Part shown: piece by piece, positions 37,814 to 47,518 of the stretch
Numbering within the stretch: position 1 is the first letter of the stretch
How the letters are laid out: every line of letters begins with the position of its first letter
Assembly: GCF_963678635.1 (NCBI RefSeq)
Contig: NC_087063.1
Coordinates: forward strand, 68,550,727-68,614,726
From: Symsagittifera roscoffensis
Lineage: Eukaryota; Xenacoelomorpha; Acoela; Convolutidae
Direction of reading: 5' to 3'
DNA length: 64,000 bases
Made by a program: the position numbers and the translations under genes
Notes under the pieces: model-generated
Told to the model about the DNA's origin: nothing
What the model saw: only the letters and a program-made list of their open reading frames with translations
Database searches by the model: none

Positions 37814-38616
37814 TCAAAATGCTGCATGACAATTTCCTGATTGAATGGGACAAAAGAAATTTTAAATTATTGGCTTAAAAAGCAAGAATTCAAGGGTGCA
37901 GGTGTGTGCAGATTTTGATTGCTGTTTAGCGCTAGTGTGAAAATTTTACATGGCCGTGAATTTTGGGGTGTAGATAAACTTGAGTCTGCTGCGAAATTCT
38001 GTAAATGACCACTGGCACTGTACCTTGAGCAACACTTGATTTTCTGGGACTCACTGGCAGACGACAGCACGCGATGAGGACATCGATCTCGAGTCCGGGG
38101 AGTATGTGCCAGTCGGTCATATTTGGAAGTTTGACCTTGAGAGAAGCAAAAAAGACTTAATTTTGGCGTGAAATTTAATTTTTCAAAAATTCGAATGGAG
38201 CCTGTCATGCACGATTTTCTCGCGATAACTGAAAGTCAAAAAAGAGAAGTCAGAACAATCGAGTGACAATCGCGGGAAAGTTGCAAGATAAATCAGTAGG
38301 AAATAGCTATTCGCAATTTCCGTCACAGTAATAATCTAGAGTAGAGCTGTCCCATTTGAAACAGAAAGAAGCGTATTCCCACGAACTGGATTATTGTGAC
38401 TTAACTAGAGTATTATTCTAAACTGGACTAGAGTGAACCTTCGGTGGAAACGTGGACAGCTTGAGTGTCCCAATGGTTCACGAGAAACTACAGTCTAGAG
38501 TACAAACTTGTTCTTGTTGTTAAAACTGACAAACATTAAACTCATTCTAGTTACATTATTTAATTCTCGAGTTAATTACCGACTGAAGTACTTCCCTTTC
38601 TTGAGCGTGCTACAAT

Positions 38617-38622
38617 GTGAGT
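38617..38622 (+). promoter_or_regulatory. Candidate splice donor in the LTR
   Basis: GTGAGT within ACAATGTGAGTACTAATTT. The diverged LTR relic keeps TATGTGAGTACCTAATTT at the matching place (about 62140), which suggests constraint. It lies upstream of the poly(A) signal. Confidence 0.35.
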
Positions 38623-38684
38623 ACTAATTTAAATTTCTAGAGTGTGTTTTATAATTGTTATGTTGAGGTAAGGCGAGTTTTAGG

Positions 38685-38726
38685 TTGATCCATCTGAAAT
38701 GGATCAAAGTTCTACTGTCTAATAAA
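38685..38726 (+). terminator. Hairpin plus poly(A) signal, 5' LTR
   Basis: Perfect 9-bp stem TTGATCCAT-CTGAA-ATGGATCAA (38685-38707) followed 13 nt later by AATAAA (38721-38726). The same arrangement occurs in the 3' LTR (60552-60593) and in the diverged LTR relic (62212-62253). Confidence 0.65.
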
Positions 38727-39024
38727 AAGTAACTTAACGGATTGTTCCAACCCGGTTTTTAGCGGCGTTCATGTATTTTGGGTATCTAGAGACCTAAGTA
38801 TGAGGACGTTCTTAATTCTAGAGTGGGGGGATATTTTAGTAGTAGCCTTTAAGCTAAACCGGGTCGTAGTCTCATGTCACAAACGAACCAAATTGGCTCC
38901 GACTGATTTGAGGTAGAAAAACACAAGAGATAGTGTCCCTGACTCTTGAGCCAATAGTTATAGGGCCTATTTTTCTTAAGCCTCATGTGTGACTGCAGTA
39001 GACGAATGTTACATAGTGTTTTTA

Positions 39025-39039
39025 TGGCGCTCCTGGGTG
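39025..39039 (+). promoter_or_regulatory. Putative tRNA primer-binding site
   Basis: TGGCGCTCCTGGGTG begins with TGG (complement of the tRNA CCA end), 11 nt after the LTR terminus. The same block follows the two other LTR-like ends at 62555 (one mismatch) and 63294, with 11-12 nt spacing. I could not match it to a specific tRNA. Confidence 0.45.
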
Positions 39040-39520
39040 TTTACGACATCAAGACTACGGAGTCGAACCCACTTGAGACAGCTTCGGGCTGAATGCCCAT
39101 TCTAGAGTACCGGCGGTGCGGTTCGACAGGAACGTGCAAACCTTCCGGTTGTACCGTGATAGCTTTTTAAGAAAACTCGAGAAAACTTCCTGGTACGCTC
39201 TCCGAACGAGGCTTAGCTAACCGAGTAAAGGGGGGCAACTAGGGGGACAAAAACACGAGCAAAAAGACAAAAAGCAAAACAAAAACAAAAAAAAAGAATA
39301 GAAAAAGGAACAAAGACCATAAAACGAAAAAAGACAGTGACTTTGACACCAGATTAGTTGGATCAAACCTTTATATTAATTAAATAGTATACCCATACTG
39401 TTTTACAAGTTCGATCGTTTCGATCAACCTAGTAATTTAACCCAGTAACCTTAATAAAGAGCCCGAGTGTGGGGCGTTGTCAAGGGTTTTCAGATAGCTT
39501 GGAACTTAGCTGAACCAATA

Positions 39521-39700
39521 GGAGACTTGGCTGGAAGAGGTGACCAGTCGAGTGGGAAAGTGGTTCACAAGGATCGAACCGGACCACTGGGAGACTTGAC
39601 TGGAAAGGGTGACCAGTCGAGTGGGAAAGTGGTTCACAAGGATCGAAACGGACCACTAGGAGACTTGACTGGAAGAGGTGACCAGCCAAGTGGGAAAGTG
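39521..39700 (+). repeat. 69-bp tandem repeats in the leader (about 2.6 copies)
   Basis: Units start at 39521, 39590 and 39659 with GGAGACTTG(G/A)CTGGAA. The period of 69 is a multiple of three, so a 23-residue repeat (GDLAGRGDQSSGKVVHKDR..) is open in one frame (39467-39814), but that frame has no ATG. Confidence 0.75.
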
Positions 39701-40666
39701 TGCTGCTGTCAAGTGCAGAACAGAAACAACCAGCACAGGATCAGCACAAGAGGACGCACAGGGGTGTTCTCAAGTTGGGCAACGGGTATCGTTAGAATCC
39801 ACATTACATTATAGGAGATAAGTGTAAAATGGATAAGCGGAGTCCCATTGTTTTGAGGAAGTTTTTGCACAAGCAGGCCTGGAAATAGGTCTACGGTTTT
39901 CTCTCGAGAGGTTTAGCACCCGGCGCTTAAGGGATTTTTCGGCTTAAGAGGGGGGCTAAAGAGGGGGAGGTTAGAAGGGGGGCTGGTTAAGTTAGAGGTT
40001 GGCGGTTATAAATTGTAAAAAGGGGAGACACATTAGAGTAACTAATTGTTCGGCATCGTCGACTTAGTTACATTAGATATTTACACGCGTTGGTTAAAGG
40101 AAGCGGATATCCAAAACTAGAATTAGGTTAAGGTTGGGACCCTGGTCGGATCGGTAGGCGGGAACGGACATAGACAGTTTTTTGTGATACCCCATAAGAT
40201 CGCTAGCAGGGGGAAGAAAACGCGTGGCAATTAGGTACCAGACATTTTTTCGATAGAAGGTAGACATTTGTCACCTTTGGATTTTAGGTGGGCTCATCTT
40301 TCCGTTTTTATTACTTTTTCTAGCTTGGATTTTTGTTGCATTTTGGTGAGGATTTGTGTTTAGTTTTTATACGAACAGGTGATCACAAGACACCTGCGCA
40401 CAGGTTTTGGTCTCAAGTTGCTTGGAACATTGAAAGAGAGGTAATTAAAAAGAAATAAGAAAAAGGGGGGTCAGCATTTGGCTTTTAAGAGAGGGTTTTT
40501 GGGAAAATTTTACTAGAGCTTGAGTGGTGGTACAAGGTACAGTGAATCAAGAAGTCCCCATAACGAAGAAGAAAGAGGTCCCGCCGCTCAGACACTTGTC
40601 AACAGACTTGGGACAGTGCCAAAGAAGTCCTGGGACATTGTTGGACCAGAACAGTCTTGATACAGT

Positions 40667-41250
40667 CTTGGGACAGTGGTCTTGGGACAGTGGTCTTGGG
40701 ACAGTGGTCTTGGGACAGTGGTCTTGGGACAGTGGTCTTGGGACAGTGGTCTTGGGACAAGGGTCTTGGGACAGGGTGTTGGGACAGTGGTCTTGGGACA
40801 GTGGTCTTGGGACAAGGGTCTTGGGACAGGGTCTTGGGACAAGGGTCTTGGGACAGTGGTCTTGGGACAGTGGTCTTGGGACAAGGGTCTTGGGACAGGG
40901 TCTTGGGACAAGGGTCTTGGGACAGTGGTCTTGGGACAGTAGTCTTGGGACACTAGCCTTGGGATAGTAGTCTTGGGACAATAGTCTTGGGACACTAGCC
41001 TTGGGACAGTAGTCTTGGGACACTAGCCTTGGGACACTAGCCTTGGGACAGTAGTCTTGGGACACTAGCCTTGGGACAGTAGTCTTGGGACACTAGCCTT
41101 GGGACACTAGCCTTGGGACACTAGCCTTGGGACAGTAGTCTTGGGACACTAGTCTTGGGACACTAGCCTTGGGACAGTAGTCTTGGGACACTGGTCTTGG
41201 GACACTAGCCTTGGGACAGTAGCCTTGGGATAGGGTCTTGGGACACTGAC
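40667..41250 (+). repeat. 14-bp minisatellite in the leader, about 41 units
   Basis: Unit CTTGGGACAGTGGT with variants ending AAGGGT, CTAGC and AGTAGT, plus a few 13-bp units. Units become degenerate outside 40628-41340. Variants are grouped: GTGGT/AGGGT types on the left, CTAGC/GTAGT types on the right. Confidence 0.9.
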
Positions 41251-41599
41251 GAAGTACTGGGACAATACCGAACAGTCTTGGGACAGTAGAAAGAAGACTG
41301 GGACGGTACAAAGAAGAGTAGGGACGGTAACTGGAAATCTTAGGACAGTATAAAAATTGAAGTAAAATTACAACAAGTTGTTTTAAGACAGAATTAAGAC
41401 AGAACAAGACTAATTGGAACCCGGTACGGTTGGGACCACAAATAAAGAAAGTTACTCGAAGATTTTAGAGAACTGGAACAAGGTTTTTACCACGTTGTAT
41501 ATTTTCTTTTAAGAATTTGTTTCCACAAAATTTTTTATTCTTAGAATAGAATTGTGTATATAATAATATTGTAAATAAGAGCAATTGTAAATAGAAATA

Positions 41600-42622
41600 A
41601 TGAGACGGAGTAGGGTACCGGTGCTTGAAAAAAGGTCAAGTGGATCAAACACGAAATATAACTCGTCGCTGCGTGGAACGACATCAAGGGGCCCAGGCAA
41701 AACAAAAAATAACTTTTCAGTTAGCATGGTCAGCACGAGGAGTGGCACCGAGAGCAAGACGCGAGAAGATGCGAGGGAAAAACAGGTGGAGCCTACAATC
41801 GAAATCGACCTAGAGACACCAGACCAGAGCGTAGATGAACTGGAGAAAAAGACGACGGAGTCAACTCCAATGCCCAATGCAGAAGAACCAAACCCGAAAC
41901 CCATAGAGTTCTCACCAATAGACAATGTGGAAGATGCAATAGGCAACACCGAAGAAACGGTGAAAGAGGACTCTCAAGTAAAAAAGACATCTTTTACAGA
42001 AAGGTTGGCGATGATGGTCGGAATAAAAACGAAAGAAAACATGACTGAAGAACCAAAAGCTGAAAGAGCACGAACATTTGGGACAGTGAGCACGAAGACG
42101 ACAGAAGCCAATCCAAGAGAGGAACAAAATAAAGCAGAAGCTACGGCCGAAGACAGACCGACGGCTGACCATGAAGAGGCTACTATTGAGCTAGGTGACT
42201 TGATGGCGAAACTGAATCAGATCGACAAAAAACTGAAGCACAGCGAAGAGGACAGAGAAGTGATAAGAAAAGAATTAAGATACAACAAACACGAGTATCT
42301 GGATAGTTATTTTAACCTGGCTAAGGCAACAGATGAGAGACTCAAGGAGATGTCAGATAAGGTAGAAACCACCAATGAAGAACGAGATAAGAACATCAAA
42401 AAAGATATGCAACAGTTGAACAACCGATATGATGATGTCAACAGCCAATTAGGTAGCCTGGAAAAGAGAATGGACACAATGAGCAAGAATCAGGCCGAAA
42501 GTTCATGTGCAATACAGACGAAATTGGATGCAATCTTGAGAAATTCTACCTCACAAGAAAGACCGGCAGCGGATCGCACGCAAGGCACCAGAGTTGACTT
42601 TGTGGAACCACAAAGGGGCTAA
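41600..42622 (+). CDS. Gag N-terminal region (coiled coil)
   Basis: 340 codons. The first ATG is at 41600. A second ATG at 41726 starts MVSTRSGTESK, a typical retroelement gag start, and lies just after TTTTCAG (41713-41719). Residues 43-190 are acidic and low-complexity. Residues about 198-320 form a strongly heptad-like coiled coil (LGDLMAKLNQIDKKLKHSEED onward) that ends in FVEPQRG. TAA at 42620-42622 interrupts a frame that continues at 42623 into the rest of gag, so this is the front half of a broken gag rather than a separate gene. Role by position: RNA-binding and particle assembly. Confidence 0.75.
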   Translation: MRRSRVPVLEKRSSGSNTKYNSSLRGTTSRGPGKTKNNFSVSMVSTRSGTESKTREDAREKQVEPTIEIDLETPDQSVDELEKKTTESTPMPNAEEPNPKPIEFSPIDNVEDAIGNTEETVKEDSQVKKTSFTERLAMMVGIKTKENMTEEPKAERARTFGTVSTKTTEANPREEQNKAEATAEDRPTADHEEATIELGDLMAKLNQIDKKLKHSEEDREVIRKELRYNKHEYLDSYFNLAKATDERLKEMSDKVETTNEERDKNIKKDMQQLNNRYDDVNSQLGSLEKRMDTMSKNQAESSCAIQTKLDAILRNSTSQERPAADRTQGTRVDFVEPQRG

Positions 42623-42637
42623 CGGCAATCGACACCG

Positions 42638-45262
42638 TTGCCCTTAACCCGGGATACGGTGAGCATAGCACCAACAGCTGCTAAAACAATCATGAAGAAT
42701 GGAACGTCAAGTACAACTACCGGCCCGGGGGACTCAACAGCTAACAGCAACGCAGGTCCGGATGCTATGACATGGGCAAGCACTTGGGAGATGATGAACA
42801 GGACTCTAGAGGCCTTCGCCACGAGGAACACTGACTCGAGCGATAGGAGGGACGGAAAATCAAGAAAAATTTTCAAGAAGCCAAAGGAATTCAAAGACGA
42901 CTCCGATGGATGCATCGACACTTGATTGGAAGTGATGAGATTACACCTAGAGCAAGATAACTTAAATGATGAAAGACAAGCATGCACAGCCATACTCAGC
43001 AACTTAGAAGGCACGGCATTAAAATGCGTGGTCGCAAAGAAAGAAGAAGAACGCGACACCGCGGACAAGATCTTCGAGATATTGCTGAATCGATTCGGGT
43101 CAGGCATGAAGGGTCACCAAGCGATGATGCGATTTGAAAAGAGAAGGCAGAGAGACGACGAGTCAATAGATCGGTTCCTAGATGATCTCGAGAGCTTGAG
43201 AAGAAGGAGTGACCCAGAGGAGTCGACAAACAGAAGAAACTTTAGCATTGCCTCGAAGTTCATTGATGGGGTAAAAAGTGACGACTTAAGGACAATGTTA
43301 GCAACATACTACACATTGTCGAAAGACAGCGCACCAACCCCAGGAGAAATGAGACAGAAATCAAGGGAATACATGCTGATGAAGCCCAAGAAATACTCAT
43401 ATTCAGAAAACAGGAACACACAGGGGGGAGGCCAACCCCAGAGGTCATCATGGTACAAACCTAGAGATGATATGGACAAGCGCAGATCATGCGCGAACTG
43501 CGGGTCAGCGGACCACCACGTGGCTGACTGCACAACATACAAACAAGGCATGAAGAGCCTAGGATACGCACCGGATGAGGAGGACATGAGCCAGATGGAG
43601 GAACACGAGTACTATAATGGCTTAATCATCAAGATAGGCGCTAGATGCTTCTTCTCTAACCAGGAGGGGCACTTCAGAATGGATTGTCCCTTGTTCTGGG
43701 AAGCGGTCAAGGACCAGAGTCACCCCAAACATAAGTTGGCAGTAGCGGCGGTGCAGAATCAGCGGAACAGGCAAAACGAGTTTGAATCGAGGAACTTAGG
43801 AGCACCAAGCACGGAATTGCCAACGAAGACAGTGAAAGCTGTAACACATGTTAATGGCGCGATAGAATCCGCGGCCGGGAATTCTCTAGAGATAAATTAT
43901 GAGAAAGCCGCGACGGAGGCAATTGCCAAAGTGAAACAGGATCTGGCTGCGAAAGAAATAGACCAACGATTAAAGCTGGAGATCGAAAGACAGAATTTTA
44001 ACGAAGCATTAACCGGATCGAGCCCGACACCAGAGGCTGTACCGGGCTCAACAAAAACCGGGAATTGTAACACTGTAAAAATGGTGACGGGAAAGCCATT
44101 CGGCATATCGAAAATTGGGGCGAGAATAATGTCGATAATCACAGTGGGCGGCCACGAGGTAACCAGAAACTTGAGCGAACCGAGCGACCAGACAATAATG
44201 CACATTGACGTGTACGCAGATTACTTGAGTGGTATAAGCCCACAAACGACTTCTAGAGCGCTGAGAGCACTACTCATGAGAGGGGGCAGCAAGTCGGTAC
44301 GTGTTGATAACAGATATACTGAAGCTTATGGTCCACACGAGGTGATGCTAAATGTAGATGGGATCAACATATATACCAAGACAATGATAACATGTGACGA
44401 AGACCTAATTGGGCAAATCTACGTAGGGAAAGAAGAGTTGAAAGTGAGATCGATTGGACACTGCGCCATGCTTGAAGAAGATGCAATGCACATCGGGACG
44501 GAGGCAGATGTGACAGGGCACGTGCTAGATATAAGTGGCAAAAAGACTCAGTTGCGTGGGTTACTTGATACGGGAGCAGTCTTGAGCGTCATACCAATCG
44601 AAACTTGGGAAAGGATGGGCTTTGACAAAGGTGACTTGATAGTCTCGAGAATACGGCTGTCAGCTGCAAACAAAGGGGCCCTTCGGGTGCTGGGCAGGAC
44701 GCCGATAATAGCCCTCAATTTGGTGGAACGTAACCTGTGGATGAGCTTTATCGTGGTAGAAAACCTAGATGAATCTGAACAATTCATTTTGGGCAGAGAC
44801 TTCATCAGGAATTTCGACGTAACGATTGACCTAAATAACGCAATGTTCAGGATACGGAACCCGGATAGGAGGTACGCAATCAAACCGGTAAATTTAATAA
44901 TGGCAAATGAAAACAAAGCACCGGTATTCTTGAGTAGGAGAGTGAGGCTAAAAGCTAATGAAGCGGCAATCGTAAGCTTGAGGATGAAAAATTACAATGA
45001 ACTAAGTGACAGCAAGCAAGTGTGTATAGTTCCAAATCCTAATAGTCAAAGTGCTGCTGTTTTAGGAAGATCATTCTCGATAACGAAGAGCGGCCTCTGC
45101 GTCAGTGTCTTGTTGAATACCCTTGATATACCGATCACGATACAGGAGGGAGGAAACTGGGATATGCTTTACCGGTTAAAACTCGAAATGAAACGATTGA
45201 GAACTCAAAACAAAATGAAGTTGTTGATTGTCCCAATCACAGGGACAAAATTTGTATCTTGA
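42638..45262 (+). pseudogene. Gag capsid/nucleocapsid and protease, in-frame TGA
   Basis: Same frame as the preceding segment. TGA at 42923-42925 splits it into 95 and 778 codons. After the stop come a Ty3-type capsid region (LHLEQDNLNDERQACTAIL, then SIDRFLDDLESLRR), a CCHC knuckle CANCGSADHHVADC (43490-43531), and a second knuckle-like CFFSNQEGHFRMDC in which the second Cys is Ser. The retropepsin active site LLDTGAVLSVIP has its Asp at 44567, with FILGRDFI as the flap-proximal C-terminal motif. The frame ends in TGA at 45260, overlapping the pol frame by 4 nt in a -1 relation. I see no canonical slippery heptamer at the overlap. Confidence 0.85.
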
Positions 45263-46665
45263 GACGATTGCAGAAAATAAAAGATTCTTCAGGTCTTATT
45301 AAATCACTTAAGTCAGAAACGGACGATGGGCTGCCGAGCTGTTCGAACTTTCCAGAGCGACCCACACTAGATGAAATGCAAACTGATAAACCGGTTCTGC
45401 CGGAGATTGAACACTTGAGGGGCAAACTGAAAGATGAACAGCTCGAAGCCATCAAGGACGTACTAGAGCGGAACGAGGAAGTTTTTTCGAGGCATAAGGC
45501 GGATATCGGGTGTTGTAATTTCGTTGAGCATGAAATAGAACTTGAGGAAAACGCGGTACCACACAGGGAGGGGGCGAGGCGCATGACCCCACACAAATCG
45601 GACGCGTGTAGAAAAGAGATCGAGACGTTACTAGAGTATGACATGATAGAACCATCCAAGTCACCGTGGGCGTGTGGAGTAGTGATGGCCAAAAAGAAAG
45701 GCGACCAGTTGAGGTTTTGTTGTGACTTTCGATACCTGAACTCCGTCAAGGTGAAGGATGCCTATCCCATACCTAGGATTGATGAGAGCCTCTCGAAGTT
45801 AGGTGATGCAAAATTTTTTACGACTCTTGATTTAGGCTCGGCCTTTTGGCAAGTACCACCAAGGAAGCAGGACAGGGACAAGACAGGGTTTGCCTGCGAG
45901 TTGGGTCTGTTTCAATGGAAACGGATGCCGTTTGGACTTTGCAATGCCACAGCCACGTTTCAGCGGTTGATGGCACACGCGCTGATAGGCGTAACGAAGA
46001 AGTATGGCAACCTGGTAATGTGCTACGTGGATGACGTGGTAATAGCGACGCCAACACTGGAAGACCACATTGAGAGACTTGACGAAGTGTTTGCATGCAT
46101 GAAGAGGTCGGGGCTAAAGTGTAAACCATCAAAGTGCGAGATACTTAAGGACTCAATAAAATACTTGGGCAGGATGGTAGACAAGCACGGCATTAGACCT
46201 GACACGGACGCCGTGGAAGCAGTCCTGACCTGGAAATCACCGAAGACAGAGCACCAGTTGATGAGCTTCCTGGGTTTCGCTAACTATTATAGAGAGTTCA
46301 TCAAAGGCTATGCAGACAAGGTATACCCGATGCAACAATTAATGAGACACAAGGGCAAGAAGTTCACGTGGAACAACGCAGCAGAAGAGTCATTCCAGAG
46401 AATAAAGAGAGAGCTATGTGAGGCACCAGTACTGGGTATGCCGACTGAGAAAGGGATGTACGTGCTGGACACGGATGCGTCGGTAGTCGCGATTTCTATG
46501 ATTCTCCACCAAGAACAAGAATGGAATGGGAAGACAGTCTTGAGACCAATAGCGTACGGGAGCAAAGTCCTGAGTGACACGGAAATGGAAGTACGGAGCA
46601 CCAAAAGCAGAGATGTTTGCGGTGGTTACCTTTGTCGAGAAATACAGAGCATACCTGGGCAGTGA
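45259..46665 (+). CDS. Pol: reverse transcriptase and start of RNase H
   Basis: Ty3-type reverse transcriptase that makes element cDNA in particles. It shows IEPSKSPWACGVVMAKKK, RFCCDFRYLN, TTLDLGSAFWQ (catalytic Asp, codon 191), MPFGLCNATATFQRLM, MCYVDDVVIA (Y-V-D-D, codons 256-259), KYLGRMVDKHGI and FLGFANYYREFI. RNase H begins with YVLDTDASVVAISMIL and reaches YGSKVLSD. Here (near 46580) the correct frame changes, and the open frame runs on only as nonsense to 46665. No ATG at the start (TTG), consistent with expression from gag by frameshift. Confidence 0.9.
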   Translation: MRRLQKIKDSSGLIKSLKSETDDGLPSCSNFPERPTLDEMQTDKPVLPEIEHLRGKLKDEQLEAIKDVLERNEEVFSRHKADIGCCNFVEHEIELEENAVPHREGARRMTPHKSDACRKEIETLLEYDMIEPSKSPWACGVVMAKKKGDQLRFCCDFRYLNSVKVKDAYPIPRIDESLSKLGDAKFFTTLDLGSAFWQVPPRKQDRDKTGFACELGLFQWKRMPFGLCNATATFQRLMAHALIGVTKKYGNLVMCYVDDVVIATPTLEDHIERLDEVFACMKRSGLKCKPSKCEILKDSIKYLGRMVDKHGIRPDTDAVEAVLTWKSPKTEHQLMSFLGFANYYREFIKGYADKVYPMQQLMRHKGKKFTWNNAAEESFQRIKRELCEAPVLGMPTEKGMYVLDTDASVVAISMILHQEQEWNGKTVLRPIAYGSKVLSDTEMEVRSTKSRDVCGGYLCREIQSIPGQ

Positions 46666-47518
46666 GCCATTCAAGTTGCGAGTCGACAATCGAGCACTGA
46701 GCTGGCTGAAAACGTACTCAATGGACCAAAGTTACATTGGGAGGTGGATAGTTCGCCTGGATGGATACAACATGATAATTGAGCATAGAACACGAGATAA
46801 ACATCAGAATGCCGACAGCTTGAGTAAGAAGACGGAGTTCTATGAGAGACAAGAGTAAAGAGAGGCAGACAGACCTGAAATCAAAGATGGCTTCTCCTTC
46901 ATGGACAAGGAAACGTACGACAGTCTTCCACTCACGAGATGGCTGGACAAGTCAGGCAAACCGATAGAAGATCATCCTGAATTGCCTAAAGAGCTTCCAG
47001 AGAAGACCATCTTGAAGAAGAGCAAGAGAATTCCGATTGAGATTATACTCAAGTCGAAGATCGTGAAGGAGACGCTCAAGGCAAAAGGCTATGATCTTAA
47101 CCAGGTGGAAGCAGGAACTGCACAGATAGATGATGACTTAATGAGGTTGCTCGAGAAACTATCAGATGATAAGCCCGTGATCGAAGAGAAGGGTCAAGAG
47201 AAACCGGAATTCACTATACTTCGGAGAAAAGAGACAGTGAACGATACTGACTCATCAAGAGGAAGCGTCACTGACAGCAAAGACGTCGTGCGGTCACTAG
47301 TTGACAAAATCCCCGAAGACATTCTGGAGCAGACCAAGGTTAGGAAAAAGAAAGTGACGTTCAAAGAAGATACTGAACACCTGGGACTAGGTCAAGAGTG
47401 CGGGGAGTGTTCCAGTTCACGGAAGAAGGAACCGGAGAAGGAAAATTGTCCGGGGAGCGTGAAGGATGGGATGAAGACTCGGATGAGAGCAGCGAAAACC
47501 AAGACAGTCTGTGCATGA
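46574..47518 (+). pseudogene. Pol: remainder of RNase H and connector, shifted frame with TAA
   Basis: Frame +2 carries the rest of RNase H (YGAPKAEMFAVVTFVEKY, LRVDNRALSWL, IIEHRTRDKHQNADSLSK, the last holding the conserved His and Asp). TAA at 46856-46858 follows FYERQE. The frame then continues through DGFSFMDKETYDSLPLTRWLD and an acidic connector to 47518. The following integrase is in frame 1, so a compensating shift lies within the overlap 47398-47518. Confidence 0.8.

Larger units (their letters stand above)
37505..37924 (+). repeat. 210-bp tandem duplication in the 5' LTR promoter region
   Basis: Two copies (37505-37714, 37715-37924) of the segment running from GTGAGTGTGGATCCGGGTGA to GCAGATTTTGATTGCTG. 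The 3' LTR has a single copy. It includes the TATA-like box. Confidence 0.85.
37162..39013 (+). repeat. 5' LTR of the giant element
   Basis: 1852 bp, TG...CA termini. Aligns to 59251-60880 end to end. It is 222 bp longer because of a 210-bp tandem duplication plus 10-bp and 2-bp differences. It contains the LTR reading frame, TATA-like boxes, a GTGAGT donor-like site and a hairpin before AATAAA. Confidence 0.9.
39014..41599 (+). other. Untranslated leader of the giant element
   Basis: 2.6 kb between the 5' LTR and gag. Starts TAGTGTTTTTA then the putative primer-binding site. It contains A-rich (39240-39320) and G-rich tracts, a 69-bp repeat array and a 14-bp minisatellite. Open frames here come from stop-free repeats and lack ATG starts. 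Confidence 0.7.

Noticed and set aside
37867-38208. Minus-strand ORF in the LTR, repeated in the 3' LTR
   Set aside because: Breaks between the two LTR copies and no protein-like features; a chance frame in a repeated sequence.
39467-39814. 115-codon leader ORF
   Set aside because: No ATG start; openness is explained by the 69-bp repeats.
40524-41407. Long ORFs on both strands (up to 172 codons) rich in LGQWSWDS or SQDHCPKT repeats
   Set aside because: They are translations of a stop-free 14-bp minisatellite in all frames, not genes.
42923-42925. TGA in gag as a programmed readthrough or selenocysteine codon
   Set aside because: Another in-frame stop (42620) and several frameshifts nearby make ordinary decay more likely; no structure was recognised after it.
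45240-45262. Canonical -1 slippery heptamer at the gag-pro/pol overlap
   Set aside because: The zero-frame reading ACA AAA TTT GTA does not fit X XXY YYZ; only the 4-nt overlap and frame relation are supported.
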